DNA from: Roseovarius sp. THAF27 | Lineage (GTDB): Bacteria; Pseudomonadota; Alphaproteobacteria; Rhodobacterales; Rhodobacteraceae | Direction: 5' to 3' | NCBI RefSeq assembly: GCF_009363655.1 | Contig: NZ_CP045393.1 | Location: 3,224,001-3,288,000, forward strand | Length of the DNA: 64,000 nucleotides | Shown: piece after piece, positions 46,909 to 55,828 of the stretch | How the letters are laid out: every line of letters begins with the position of its first letter | How positions within the stretch are numbered: the stretch's first letter is position 1 | Position numbers and translations under genes: made by a program | Notes under the pieces: model-generated | Databases searched by the model: none | Told to the model about the DNA's origin: nothing | The model's input: only the letters and a program-made list of their open reading frames with translations

Positions 46909-47178
46909 TCAGCCCGCCAGCATCAGTATCATCGCCAGGTTCGGCAGAACCGCCACAAAGGTGACAAGCGCGTATGTCGCGAAGGTCACGACCTTGCCCA
47001 ACCGGGTCTCTTTCCGCGTGGCCCCTTCAAGGCTGTAGGCCATTGCCATCACCGCGTATCCGCTGGCCTCCCGCCTGCGCCGCTCCGTCTGCAACTCTGC
47101 CATGCTGCGCTCGAAGATCTCCCTCTGACGCAGGTATTCCGCACTGCGCGCATCCTGTTCTATCGTCTGTCCGTCCAT
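46909..47178 (-). CDS. Small single-pass membrane protein
   Basis: The 89-residue product has a charged helical N-terminal part (REIFERSMAELQTERRRREA) and one C-terminal TM helix (about 67-88, TYALVTFVAVLPNLAMILML). GGGAGACGGG precedes the ATG, supporting a real gene. I know no family; the topology resembles small roseobacter membrane proteins of unknown role. Gene neighbours give no clue. Confidence 0.75.
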   Translation of the reverse strand: MDGQTIEQDARSAEYLRQREIFERSMAELQTERRRREASGYAVMAMAYSLEGATRKETRLGKVVTFATYALVTFVAVLPNLAMILMLAG

Positions 47179-47334
47179 ATCCCGTCTCCCTTCTGGAAAC
47201 GGTTATCTAGGCGGTGCTGCGCGCGCTTCTACCGCCCCGGACAAGACGCGCCAATCTGTCGCTCGAACCCGAGTTTCATCGTTCGGTAAATACTCGAACA
47301 AACCAAACCTGCGCGGCGCAGCCGCACAACCGGA

Positions 47335-48126
47335 TCAGATCGCAGCCCCGGGCGCCAGCGCCTCCAGAAGCGCGCTATGCACTGCCGGATTCGCGGCCAG
47401 AACACCGTCCAGCTTCGGCATCGGGTTGTTGAACCGCAGCGGCCGCCCTTCGCGGTCCGACGTCACCGCGCCGGCCTCCCGCAGGATCAAATCCCCCGCC
47501 GCGATGTCCCACTCCCACGCGCCGCGCAGGGTCATCATCGCGTCGAACCGCCCCTCGGCCACCAGCGCCAGCCGATAGGCCAGCGACGGGCGAAACCCCC
47601 GGTCCATCGCGGGCGGCCGCCCGGCCCGCCAGTGCCGCGCGTCGAAATTCGGTTTCGCCGCCAACATGCTGCTGCCGTCCAGTACCGCCGCATCGCTTAC
47701 ACCCAGGCGGTCGCCGTTCAGCGTCGCCCCCTGCCCGGCGGCGGCGGCATACATCATGTCGCGCATCGGCAGGTAGACCACGCCCGCCACCACCTCGCCC
47801 CGCTCGACCACCGCCAGCGCGTGCGCCCAGGTCCGCGTGCCGTCGATGAAACTGCGCGTGCCGTCGATGGGGTCGACAATGAACACCCGCTCGCGCGACA
47901 GCCGCTCGGGCGTGTCGGCACTTTCCTCCGACAGCCAGCCATAGTCGGGCCGCGCGCCGCGCAGATGCTCGAACAGAACCTCGTTCACCGCCAGGTCGGC
48001 CTCGGTCACCGGCCCGGCGCCGCCGGGCTTGTCCCAGACCCGCGCCTCGGGCCCGGTATAGCGGCAGGCCACCTCGCCCGCCGCCCGCGCCGCCGCGATC
48101 AGAAGATCCAGCTCAGTTGCCGGCAA
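47335..48126 (-). CDS. cysQ: 3'(2'),5'-bisphosphate nucleotidase, CysQ/inositol monophosphatase family
   Basis: CysQ hydrolyses 3'-phosphoadenosine 5'-phosphate from sulfate assimilation. The 263-residue product has the lithium-sensitive phosphatase motifs: LSEESADT, the metal site DPIDGTRSFIDG and the C-terminal WEWDIAAGDLILREAGA. The only start without a stop in between is the TTG at 48124-48126, inside the 3' end of pmbA (14-bp overlap), with GGTGGGG upstream. The pmbA-cysQ pairing is common in Rhodobacteraceae. Inositol monophosphatase activity is the alternative. Confidence 0.85.
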   Translation of the reverse strand: MPATELDLLIAAARAAGEVACRYTGPEARVWDKPGGAGPVTEADLAVNEVLFEHLRGARPDYGWLSEESADTPERLSRERVFIVDPIDGTRSFIDGTRTWAHALAVVERGEVVAGVVYLPMRDMMYAAAAGQGATLNGDRLGVSDAAVLDGSSMLAAKPNFDARHWRAGRPPAMDRGFRPSLAYRLALVAEGRFDAMMTLRGAWEWDIAAGDLILREAGAVTSDREGRPLRFNNPMPKLDGVLAANPAVHSALLEALAPGAAI

Positions 48127-49456
48127 GGGTCAGCCCCACCACCAGCAGCGACGGCACGACGCGCGACTTCCAGGGACGCGCGTCATTGGCCGGGACGATC
48201 CCCCGCAGCATCTCCGGCAGGCTGCCCGCGATGGTGCATTCGTTCACCGGAAAGGCAATCTCGCCCTTCTCGATCCAGAACCCCGACGCGCCCCGCGAAT
48301 AGTCGCCGGTGTTGGGGTTGATCGTCGAGCCGATCATCGAGGTCACCAAGAGGCCCGTGCCCATCTCGGCCATCAGGTCCTCGCGGCTCTTGTCGCCCTG
48401 CGTCAGCGCCACGTTCGTCGACAAAGGCGACGGCACCGAGGACGGCGCCCGCCGCGCATGACCCGTGGACGGCAGGCCCAGCTTGCGCCCCGTGGAAAGG
48501 TCCAGGATCCACGATTTCAACACGCCGTTCTCGACCAGGGCACGCTTTGCCACCGGCAGGCCCTCGGCATCGAAAGGCTGGGACCCCAGCGCGCGGGGGC
48601 GCAGCGGATCGTCGATCAGCGACAGCGACTCGGGCAGCACGGGCTCGCCCATCCGGTTCATCAGCCACGACGCCCCCCGCGACACCGACCCGCCGTTGAT
48701 CGCAGACAGAAGGTGCCCGATCAGCGTCGACGCCACGCGCTCGTCGAACAGCACCGGATAGGAGCCGGTATAGGGCTTCTTCGCGTCCAGCATCGACGCG
48801 GCGCGTTCCCCCGCCCGCGTCCCGATCTCCTCGGGCGTGCGCAGATCGGCGGCAAAGACACGCGTATCCGCATCGTAATCGCGCTGCATCCCCGTGCCCT
48901 GCCCGGCAATCGCCACGGCGCTCAGGCTTCGGGCGCTGCTGGTGAACCCGCCGGAAAACCCGTTGGTGGCCGCCATGTGCATCCGCTCGACCTCGTGATC
49001 GGCCGCCGCCTGCACTTGGCTCACACCATTGACGCCCATCGCCGCCGCCTCCAGCGCAAGCGCCGCCTCCTGCATGTCGGGCGCCGCGGGTTCGGGCCCG
49101 GGATCGTGCAGCTCCAGCGCCGCCACATCCCAGTCCCGCGCCAGTTGCTCGGGCGCGGCAAGCCCGGCATAGGCGTCTTCGGGCGCTTCCCGGGCCATCG
49201 CCACCGCGCGTTCCGCCAGCATCGCCAGCGTCTCCTCGCGCGTGTCCGACGCGCCCACACAGGCCTGCCGCTGGCCGATGAAAACCCGCAGCCCAACCTC
49301 GACACTTTCAGACCGCTCCGCCTGTTCCAGCGTGCCCGCCCGGACATTGATGCTCTGGGCGCGCGTTTCCACCGCCACGGCATCCGCCGCCTCGGCCCCG
49401 GCCTTGCGGGCGGCAGAAAGCAGCGCTTCGGTCAGGGTCTGGGGGTCGAGAGGCAT
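48113..49456 (-). CDS. pmbA: TldE/PmbA metalloprotease subunit
   Basis: TldE pairs with TldD to form a cytoplasmic protease that trims peptides such as microcin precursors. The 447-residue product shows the TldE pattern, including INVRAGTLEQAERSESVEVG and the C-terminal block GTGLLVTSMIGSTINPNTGD; it lacks the HExxxH zinc motif that marks TldD, so it is the non-catalytic partner. The ATG at 49454-49456 has AGGAGA seven bases upstream. tldD itself is not in the window. Confidence 0.92.
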   Translation of the reverse strand: MPLDPQTLTEALLSAARKAGAEAADAVAVETRAQSINVRAGTLEQAERSESVEVGLRVFIGQRQACVGASDTREETLAMLAERAVAMAREAPEDAYAGLAAPEQLARDWDVAALELHDPGPEPAAPDMQEAALALEAAAMGVNGVSQVQAAADHEVERMHMAATNGFSGGFTSSARSLSAVAIAGQGTGMQRDYDADTRVFAADLRTPEEIGTRAGERAASMLDAKKPYTGSYPVLFDERVASTLIGHLLSAINGGSVSRGASWLMNRMGEPVLPESLSLIDDPLRPRALGSQPFDAEGLPVAKRALVENGVLKSWILDLSTGRKLGLPSTGHARRAPSSVPSPLSTNVALTQGDKSREDLMAEMGTGLLVTSMIGSTINPNTGDYSRGASGFWIEKGEIAFPVNECTIAGSLPEMLRGIVPANDARPWKSRVVPSLLVVGLTLAGN

Positions 49457-49554
49457 GAAGTTCTCCTGGTCAGGCATCGCAAGGCGCGGCGTCGGGGGAT
49501 CGGCTCGGGTTCGATGTACTGCGACGCCGGAAAAGGCGCAAGGCAAGCCCCCGC

Positions 49555-51078
49555 TCAGCGCATCCGCTGCCCGTTCACCAGAACCTGGCCTTCGGCGGTG
49601 ATCTCGACCTCCGAACGGGCGGTTTCATCCTGCCCTTCGACGGGGCGCGTGAACATTCCCAGCATCATCCGCGCCGACATCGCATCCTCGGTCGTCAGAA
49701 CCTTTGCCGACACCAGCCTGTCAAGCAGCGCCTGCGCCCCGGTCACGTCGAAAACGGCACGGCCCTCTGTCGCCGGAAACCCGACCAGCGTCTCGTAATC
49801 CATGTGATCGAACCGGACCGCGCCGCTGCCCGTCACCTCGGCCTCCGGCAAGCGCAGCCCCAGCGACCGAAGATCGAGCGTTTCGACAAAAAACGGCAGG
49901 GCGCCGCCGAACGTGGCACTCATCGCGTCCAGGTCGAACAGGGTTTCCACCAGGATCACCTCACCGCCCAGGTCGAGCTCCACATCCGCGGCCTGGCGCG
50001 GAAAATCCTCGGCCATGAAGAACTGCGCCCAGCTCTCTTCGGACATGGTCAACCCGTCCAGTTCGAACCGCAGCGCGAAGTCCTGCGGAGCGACATCCCG
50101 CAATACCGGCAGGGCCAGGTCCAGCAGAACCCGCGACGCCTCGACATCGAAATGCACACCAAGCATTTCGTCGGTCAGCTGCATCGCCGTCTGCTGCGCA
50201 CCGGAGACGATGCGCAGCCCCTCCCGGTCCAGCGCGAAGTCGCCCTTGATCTCGCTCCAGTCGGTCTGGCTGGTGGCAATCAGCGCGCCGTTCAGCCAAT
50301 CCTTGTCGCGGTCGATCCCGCGCTCGGCAGCCATGGTATGCCGAAACGCCATGCCGTCCGCCGCCTGCTCGGACAGGCTCTGCAACACCGGACCTTCCGG
50401 CGGCAGGCGCAGTTCGGTCACGGTCTCCACCGCGTGCCGGTCCAGCACGCCCTCCAGGCCCTCGGCGGTGGTCTCGTCTCCATAGCCGTATTCGACCAGA
50501 ACCTGCTCGGCCTCGCCCCGGCGCGTGAAGTCCAGCCAACCATCGCCGACATCGCTCGTCTGCGTGATGTCGAATCCCGATTGCAGATAGCGGTACGCGG
50601 CGGGATAGGGCGTTCCGAACAGACCGAACTCGGTCAGGGCGATCTCGAAGCTTTGTCCCCGCCAGCGCGTTTCGATGCCGGCCTCCGTCTCGCGCATCCG
50701 CACGGTGACATCCTCCATCCGCCACGCGAACGCGCCGGAGGAGGTGAACCCTGGCGCGCCGTCCTCGACGGTGGACATGCTGAACGGCATCGCCTCGGAC
50801 ACGGGTAACCGAACGTCGATCTCCGGACCGTCCGGCACGAAACGCGGGCCGGGCAGTTGCAGGTTCACATCCAGCGCCGTGCCCGGAAACCGCAGCGTCA
50901 GGAAGATCGGCCCGACCGCCAGCGCCGCGCCGTCCCGCTTCGTCTCGGCCTGCCACTCAAGGCCCAGCGCCTCGAACTGCGTGGTCCAGACATCCCAGGC
51001 GGCCTCGACGGTCAGGTCCGCCAGCGCAACCTGCGGCGCCGAAAGCGCCGCAGCCAGCAGTATCGGGCGCAGGGCCAT
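49555..51078 (-). CDS. Exported DUF2125-like protein, paralogue A
   Basis: The 507-residue product starts with a Sec signal peptide (MALRPILLAAALSAPQVALA) and continues TVEAAWDVWTTQFEALGLEW. It shares its architecture with the next two genes: a signal peptide, an early 'xxVWxxW' segment, long beta-rich middle parts, and a closing block EVEITAEGQVLVNGQRMR. It is the most diverged of the three. I recognise the set as resembling Rhodobacteraceae DUF2125 proteins; the assignment is from memory. It lies 4 bp after paralogue B. Role unknown, presumably periplasmic or outer membrane. Confidence 0.82.
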   Translation of the reverse strand: MALRPILLAAALSAPQVALADLTVEAAWDVWTTQFEALGLEWQAETKRDGAALAVGPIFLTLRFPGTALDVNLQLPGPRFVPDGPEIDVRLPVSEAMPFSMSTVEDGAPGFTSSGAFAWRMEDVTVRMRETEAGIETRWRGQSFEIALTEFGLFGTPYPAAYRYLQSGFDITQTSDVGDGWLDFTRRGEAEQVLVEYGYGDETTAEGLEGVLDRHAVETVTELRLPPEGPVLQSLSEQAADGMAFRHTMAAERGIDRDKDWLNGALIATSQTDWSEIKGDFALDREGLRIVSGAQQTAMQLTDEMLGVHFDVEASRVLLDLALPVLRDVAPQDFALRFELDGLTMSEESWAQFFMAEDFPRQAADVELDLGGEVILVETLFDLDAMSATFGGALPFFVETLDLRSLGLRLPEAEVTGSGAVRFDHMDYETLVGFPATEGRAVFDVTGAQALLDRLVSAKVLTTEDAMSARMMLGMFTRPVEGQDETARSEVEITAEGQVLVNGQRMR

Positions 51079-51082
51079 CCGC

Positions 51083-52606
51083 TCAGCGGATCCGCTGGCC
51101 GTTGGCCAGCACCTGCCCGTCCTCGGTCACCTCGATGGTCGAGTTGATCACGTCCTCACCCTCGCCCGGCGTGCCGAACATGCCCATCATCATCCGGGTT
51201 CCCATCGCCTGTTCCTCGGGCAAAAGGCCCATCGCCACCAGCGTGTCCAGCAATCCGTTGGCGCCGGTCACCTGCAGGTCGATGCTGCCCGACGGGGCCG
51301 GCATGCCCGGGAAAGTCTCGCGATCCTCGTTGTCGATCTCGAACGCGCCCTCGCCCGTGACCTGCGCGCCCACGGCGTTCAGCTGGAAGTCATTCAGCGT
51401 CACGCTCTCGAAGCGACCCAAGGTCTCCTCGTCCGGGCCGACCTCCATCATCCGCATGATATCCAGCGGCTCGCGCGTCAGCGCCGCATCGCCCGACATG
51501 TCCACCACCAGCGTCATCGGATCCCGCGGCAGTTGTGTCTCCGGATCGAAGAGCGCCCAGATCTCCTCGGCCATCGTCAGGTCCTCGAGCGTCATCCGCA
51601 GCGCGACCGGCACCGCGCCGTCCGTTTCGGTGAGCGGAAAATTCAAGTGACCCTCGCTGCGCGCGATCTGGCCGGAGATGGGAAACGGCAGCTCGGACGG
51701 CATCTGCAACTCGAACGCAAAATCGGTGTAGGCACCGGCCAGGGACACGCCGTCAGCCCCGAGCGTCAGGTCGTTGCTTTCCATCATGTAGCTGGTGGTC
51801 TGGCGCATCTCGACCTCCTCGGCGGTCGTGACCGTCGTGCCCTCGACCTGCATGCCACCGGTCTTCGCCACCATCTTCAAACCCGCCCGCAGCGCATCGT
51901 CGAGGTTCAGAAGGTCCACCTGGCCCGCCGGAATGGCCAGCTCCAGTTCCGAAGTGCCGCCCGTCATCGTCTGCCGCCCTTCGGATCCCGCTCCGGTGGC
52001 ATCCGAAAACGATGTGTCGAACTGCATGCTGTCCGAGGTGGTCGACAGCGCCACTGTCACGATATCGCCCTCGGTGATCTCGTAGCGGCTCGTCCCGCTG
52101 ACACTGCCGCTGACCGCGATGTCGAATTCCTCGTCTTCGTCCTCTACCGAAAAATCGCTCAAAGAGAACCGCGCCCCGTCAAAAGCGCCCTCGTAGACCA
52201 CCTGCCCCGGCGTGCCCGTGGCGATGGTCGGCGTGTCGAACCCCTCGTAGACCACGGTTGCGGAAAACACCTCGCCCTCTTCGGGCGTCGAGAACGCGAC
52301 CTGCATCTCCATCGCGTCGGCATACCGCAACGCCACGCTGCCGTCGCCCTGCTCGGTCAGGGTCATGCCGTTGGTCGTCAACCGTGCCTCGCCAAGATCC
52401 AGCGGCAGGGCATAGGTCATCACCATGCTGTCGATGCGCACCGTGTCGCCGTCGCGCACCGGCTCTGCGGTCACCTCGAAACCGAATGCACGGGCCGGGG
52501 CCAGCATGTTGGTCACCACGTCGTCGGCGGTCACATCGGCCTGCGCCGCGGCGGGCAGCCACGCGGCGGCACCAAGGAAAACGGGAACTATACGGATGGC
52601 ATGCAT
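51083..52606 (-). CDS. Exported DUF2125-like protein, paralogue B
   Basis: The 507-residue product has a signal peptide (MHAIRIVPVFLGAAAWLPAA) and a mature start ADVTADDVVTNMLAPARAFG. Shared blocks with paralogue C include VTGANGLLDTLVAMGLLPEE and MMMGMFGTPGEGED near the C terminus and the last residues GQVLANGQRIR. AAAGGTGA lies before the ATG at 52604-52606. It lies 87 bp downstream of paralogue C and 4 bp before A, so the three appear cotranscribed. Confidence 0.84.
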   Translation of the reverse strand: MHAIRIVPVFLGAAAWLPAAAQADVTADDVVTNMLAPARAFGFEVTAEPVRDGDTVRIDSMVMTYALPLDLGEARLTTNGMTLTEQGDGSVALRYADAMEMQVAFSTPEEGEVFSATVVYEGFDTPTIATGTPGQVVYEGAFDGARFSLSDFSVEDEDEEFDIAVSGSVSGTSRYEITEGDIVTVALSTTSDSMQFDTSFSDATGAGSEGRQTMTGGTSELELAIPAGQVDLLNLDDALRAGLKMVAKTGGMQVEGTTVTTAEEVEMRQTTSYMMESNDLTLGADGVSLAGAYTDFAFELQMPSELPFPISGQIARSEGHLNFPLTETDGAVPVALRMTLEDLTMAEEIWALFDPETQLPRDPMTLVVDMSGDAALTREPLDIMRMMEVGPDEETLGRFESVTLNDFQLNAVGAQVTGEGAFEIDNEDRETFPGMPAPSGSIDLQVTGANGLLDTLVAMGLLPEEQAMGTRMMMGMFGTPGEGEDVINSTIEVTEDGQVLANGQRIR

Positions 52607-52693
52607 CGCATCACCTTTCATCAAACGGTAAGGATCGAACGCGAAAGGGCCGGATCGCCCGGCCCCCCGCATGGTATTCAGGCGTCGCCCGGA

Positions 52694-54235
52694 TCAGCGC
52701 AGACGCTGTCCGTTGGCCAGGACCTGGCCGTCGCTCTTGACCTCGATCTTCGAGGTCAGCGCATCCTCGCCCTCGCCGGGAACCGCGAACATGCCCATCA
52801 TCATGCGCACGCCCATGGCCTGTTCTTCGGGCACCAGCCCCATCGCGATCAGCGCATCCAGCAGACCGTTGGCGCCCGTCAGCTTGAGGTCGACCGAACC
52901 GTCCGGCGCGGGCATCCCGTTGAAGGTTTCCAGATCGGTATTGTCGAAGGTGAACGCGCCGTCTCCGGTCAGCTCGGCTCCGGCGGCACTGACCGTCAGG
53001 GTGTTGATGTCCAGCGTGTTCAACTCGCCCGGCACACCAAGCTCGCCGGTTTCCGCCGCTTCCATCTGTTCGGGGTCGAAAAGATCGAAGAACAGCTTGG
53101 CCGTCCCCGTCAGGTCCACGTCGATCGTCGCAGGATCATGCGGCAGTTCGCCCGCCGGGTCGAAAATGCCCCAGATGATGTCCGACATCGTGAAATCGCC
53201 CAGCGTCACGCCCATGGCGAAATCCTGCGCCTCCTCGCTCTTGGCGATGGGGGTGGTCAGGTTGAACGCGGCCGTGCCGAATGCCACTTCGATCGGCAGC
53301 GGGATATCACCGCCGGCCATGTTGAGCTGCATGTTCTTCGACGACACGTCATAGGTCAGGCCCTCGGCGCCCATCGCGACGGTGAACTCGCCCCCGTCCG
53401 ATTTGGTCGTGCCTTCCGTGGTCTGCGGCGGATCGACGACCTTGAACTCCGACGAGCCCTCGGAATAGGTCATCGTCAGATCCGCGGAAAAACCGTCATT
53501 GATCGACGCCGCGAAATCGGCGGGGTCCATCTCCAGCGGCATGGCGCCCTCGGCCGCGACCGTCATGCCGGCGAACTGGCCCTTCATCATGAACTGGCCG
53601 GTGCCGCCCTCGGGGTCGGCCACGTCGATCGTGTAGTTCACCGGGCCGGTGCTCATCTTCTGGTCCGATTTCCGCAACTCGCCCACTTGCATCGTGGTCG
53701 TCCCGGTGACGTCCGCGATGCGGAATTCCACGGTCCCCAGGTCGACGCTTTTGCCTTCGACGGTCACGTCATCTACGATCACCGCGATCTCGCTGGCGCT
53801 GTAGTTGTAAAGCAGGTCGTTCGGCTCGCCCGACGCGGTCATCTCGAAATCGGACGTGTTGTATTGCAGGCCGACCGAGACCTCCTCGGCGTCAGGCGAC
53901 TCAACCTGCACCTGCATCGGCATTTCCGCCGGCATGCCCACCGACACCGTGCCGTCGCCGTTCTCGGTAAAGGTCATCTCACCCAGGTTGACCGACACGG
54001 TCGTGTCCTCTTCGGGGATCGCCATCGTCATCGTCACGTCGGATACGGTCAGCGTGTCGCCCGACTGGCTCTCGTCGCCCGCCACCTCGTAGCCGGACGA
54101 CGAAAGATACCCTTTCCAGTCCGCCCAGACATCCGCCGCGGTCACATCCGCCTGTGCCGCGCCCGCCGATAAGACAAGGCCGATCGCCGTCGTCATTCCG
54201 AACCTGGCCCGGTCCGTCATATCGAGCAGTTTCAT
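52694..54235 (-). CDS. Exported DUF2125-like protein, paralogue C
   Basis: The 513-residue product begins MKLLDMTDRARFGMTTAIGL, a signal peptide ending AGAAQA, followed by DVTAADVWADWKGYLSSSGY. The chain is acidic, with few aromatic or basic residues, and consists of many short beta-strand-like stretches. Its C-terminal third matches paralogue B closely (GANGLLDALIAMGLVPEEQA, GQVLANGQRLR). AAAGGA lies before the ATG at 54233-54235. It heads the three-gene unit. A long open frame on the opposite strand is a codon-bias shadow. Confidence 0.85.
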   Translation of the reverse strand: MKLLDMTDRARFGMTTAIGLVLSAGAAQADVTAADVWADWKGYLSSSGYEVAGDESQSGDTLTVSDVTMTMAIPEEDTTVSVNLGEMTFTENGDGTVSVGMPAEMPMQVQVESPDAEEVSVGLQYNTSDFEMTASGEPNDLLYNYSASEIAVIVDDVTVEGKSVDLGTVEFRIADVTGTTTMQVGELRKSDQKMSTGPVNYTIDVADPEGGTGQFMMKGQFAGMTVAAEGAMPLEMDPADFAASINDGFSADLTMTYSEGSSEFKVVDPPQTTEGTTKSDGGEFTVAMGAEGLTYDVSSKNMQLNMAGGDIPLPIEVAFGTAAFNLTTPIAKSEEAQDFAMGVTLGDFTMSDIIWGIFDPAGELPHDPATIDVDLTGTAKLFFDLFDPEQMEAAETGELGVPGELNTLDINTLTVSAAGAELTGDGAFTFDNTDLETFNGMPAPDGSVDLKLTGANGLLDALIAMGLVPEEQAMGVRMMMGMFAVPGEGEDALTSKIEVKSDGQVLANGQRLR

Positions 54236-54397
54236 GAAGAATCCTTTCGTGTTGAAATCCTTGATCCCACGCAGCTTCCGCCCTCGCGAATGCGTGGTCA
54301 AGGGGGGTTATTCCCGTCTTGCGCTGGACCTCGGTCGCACCGCGCGATAGCTCTCGTTTGAGCATCTGTACCCATATCGGCGCGAAAGGTTCAATCC

Positions 54398-55141
54398 ATG
54401 AAAGACACGACCGTTCTCATCACCGGCGCCAGTCGCGGCATCGGTGCGGCCACCGCCCGTCATTTCGCCGCGCTCGGCGCCAACGTGGTGCTCGCCGCCC
54501 GCAGTACCGACGCAATCGAGGAGATCGCATCGGATATCGGCGACCGCGCCCTCGCGGTGTCCTGCGACGTCAGCCGCTACGATGACGTCAAGACCGCCGT
54601 CACCGCCGCCACGGAACGCTTCGGCGGGCTGGACGTTCTGATCGGCAACGCCGGCGTGATCGAGCCCATCGCGCATCTCTCCGACGTCGACCCGGACGAA
54701 TGGGACAAGGTCATCGACATCAACCTCAAGGGCGTCTTTCACGGAATGCGCGCGGCCTTGCCGGTGATGAAACAGGCCGGCTCCGGCACCATCATCACCA
54801 TCAGTTCCGGCGCCGCCACCAGCGCGCTCGAAGGCTGGAGCCACTATTGCGCCTCCAAGGCCGCCGCGCTGATGCTGACCCGCGCCGCCGACAAGGAAAA
54901 CCGCGATCACGGCATCCGCGTTCTGGGCCTCTCGCCCGGCACCGTGGCCACCGACATGCAGCACCAGATCAAGGCCAGCGGCATGAACCCCGTGGCCAAG
55001 CTCGACTGGTCCGACCATATCCCGCCGGACTGGCCCGCGCGGGCGCTGGCGTGGATGTGCACGGCGGACGCCGATGGCTGGCTCGGTCAGGACATCAGCC
55101 TGCGCAACGAGGACATCCGCCTCGCGGTGGGCCTCGAATGA
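54398..55141 (+). CDS. Short-chain dehydrogenase/reductase
   Basis: The 247-residue product is a classical SDR: cofactor motif GASRGIG (10-16), NAG (84-86), and the catalytic set Ser136/137, Tyr150 and Lys154 (YCASK). The residue after strand two (AARS) suggests NADP preference over NAD, by analogy. The substrate is unknown. Its stop overlaps the start of the crotonase-fold gene by four bases, so the two probably act in one pathway. Confidence 0.92.
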   Translation: MKDTTVLITGASRGIGAATARHFAALGANVVLAARSTDAIEEIASDIGDRALAVSCDVSRYDDVKTAVTAATERFGGLDVLIGNAGVIEPIAHLSDVDPDEWDKVIDINLKGVFHGMRAALPVMKQAGSGTIITISSGAATSALEGWSHYCASKAAALMLTRAADKENRDHGIRVLGLSPGTVATDMQHQIKASGMNPVAKLDWSDHIPPDWPARALAWMCTADADGWLGQDISLRNEDIRLAVGLE

Positions 55142-55752
55142 TCGAGCTGGACAAATCCGATGACGGCCTCTGGACCGTCACCCTCAACCGGCCCGACAAG
55201 GCCAATTCCCTCACGCACGCGATGCTGACCGAGCTGGCCGACATCGCCGAGGCCGCCACCGAGGCCCGCGCGCTGGTTCTGACCGGCCGCGGCAAGGCGT
55301 TCTCGGCGGGCATGGACCTCGAGGCCGCCAGGTCCGGCCTGCCGACCGACCCGGTGTGGGAGCGCTTGTCGGGCGCGCTTTCGGTTCTGCCCTGCCTCAC
55401 AATCGCGGCGCTCAATGGCACCGTCGCGGGCGGGGCCATGGGCATGGTGCTGGCCTGCGACCTGCGCATCGCCGTGCCCGGCACCAAGATGTTCTATCCT
55501 GTGATGAAACTGGGCTTCCTGCCGCAACCGTCTGATCCGGGGCGGCTGACGCGGCTGATCGGCCCGTCACGGGCGAAGATGATCCTGATGGCGGGCCAGA
55601 AAATCGACACCGAAACCACGCATCACTGGAGCCTGATTGACCAGGTGATCGAGCCCGATGCCCTGCTCGACACCGCGCGCACGCTGGCCACCGACGCGCT
55701 CGGAGCTGCGCCCGACCACGCAGCAGGCATCAAGCACCTCTGCCGCCCCTGA
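55138..55752 (+). CDS. Enoyl-CoA hydratase/isomerase-family protein, atypical active site
   Basis: The 204-residue product is a short crotonase-fold protein with oxyanion-hole segments GKAFSAGMDLEA and LNGTVAGGAMGMVLACDL. The two glutamates used by enoyl-CoA hydratase are not apparent: the PE of the first site is replaced in FYPVMKLGFLPQ, and the second site reads GPSRAKMILMAG. It is also about 55 residues shorter than crotonase. It may therefore be an isomerase, hydrolase or another family activity. It is translationally coupled to the SDR by ATGA. Confidence 0.88.
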   Translation: MIELDKSDDGLWTVTLNRPDKANSLTHAMLTELADIAEAATEARALVLTGRGKAFSAGMDLEAARSGLPTDPVWERLSGALSVLPCLTIAALNGTVAGGAMGMVLACDLRIAVPGTKMFYPVMKLGFLPQPSDPGRLTRLIGPSRAKMILMAGQKIDTETTHHWSLIDQVIEPDALLDTARTLATDALGAAPDHAAGIKHLCRP

Positions 55753-55757
55753 GCGCG

Positions 55758-55825
55758 CCGGAATTTACGTAAATTCCGGGATAGAAAATACGCATTTTCT
55801 ATCCCGTTTTCCGCGCGGAAAACGG
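55758..55825. repeat. Array of three abutting perfect hairpins
   Basis: Hairpin 1: CCGGAATTT (55758-55766) with AAATTCCGG (55771-55779). Hairpin 2: GGGATAGAAAAT (55778-55789) with ATTTTCTATCCC (55794-55805). Hairpin 3: CCGTTTTCC (55804-55812) with GGAAAACGG (55817-55825). Every stem is perfect, every loop has four bases, and each hairpin begins within two bases of the last one's end. It fills the whole gap between two convergent genes. Confidence 0.93.
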
Positions 55826-55828
55826 CGC

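Noticed and set aside
50675..54172. A 1165-codon open frame on the plus strand, antisense to the three exported paralogues
   Set aside because: The minus-strand genes have signal peptides, ribosome binding sites and clear paralogy. The plus frame reads as His/Arg/Gly-rich low-complexity sequence, the usual shadow of GC-rich third positions.
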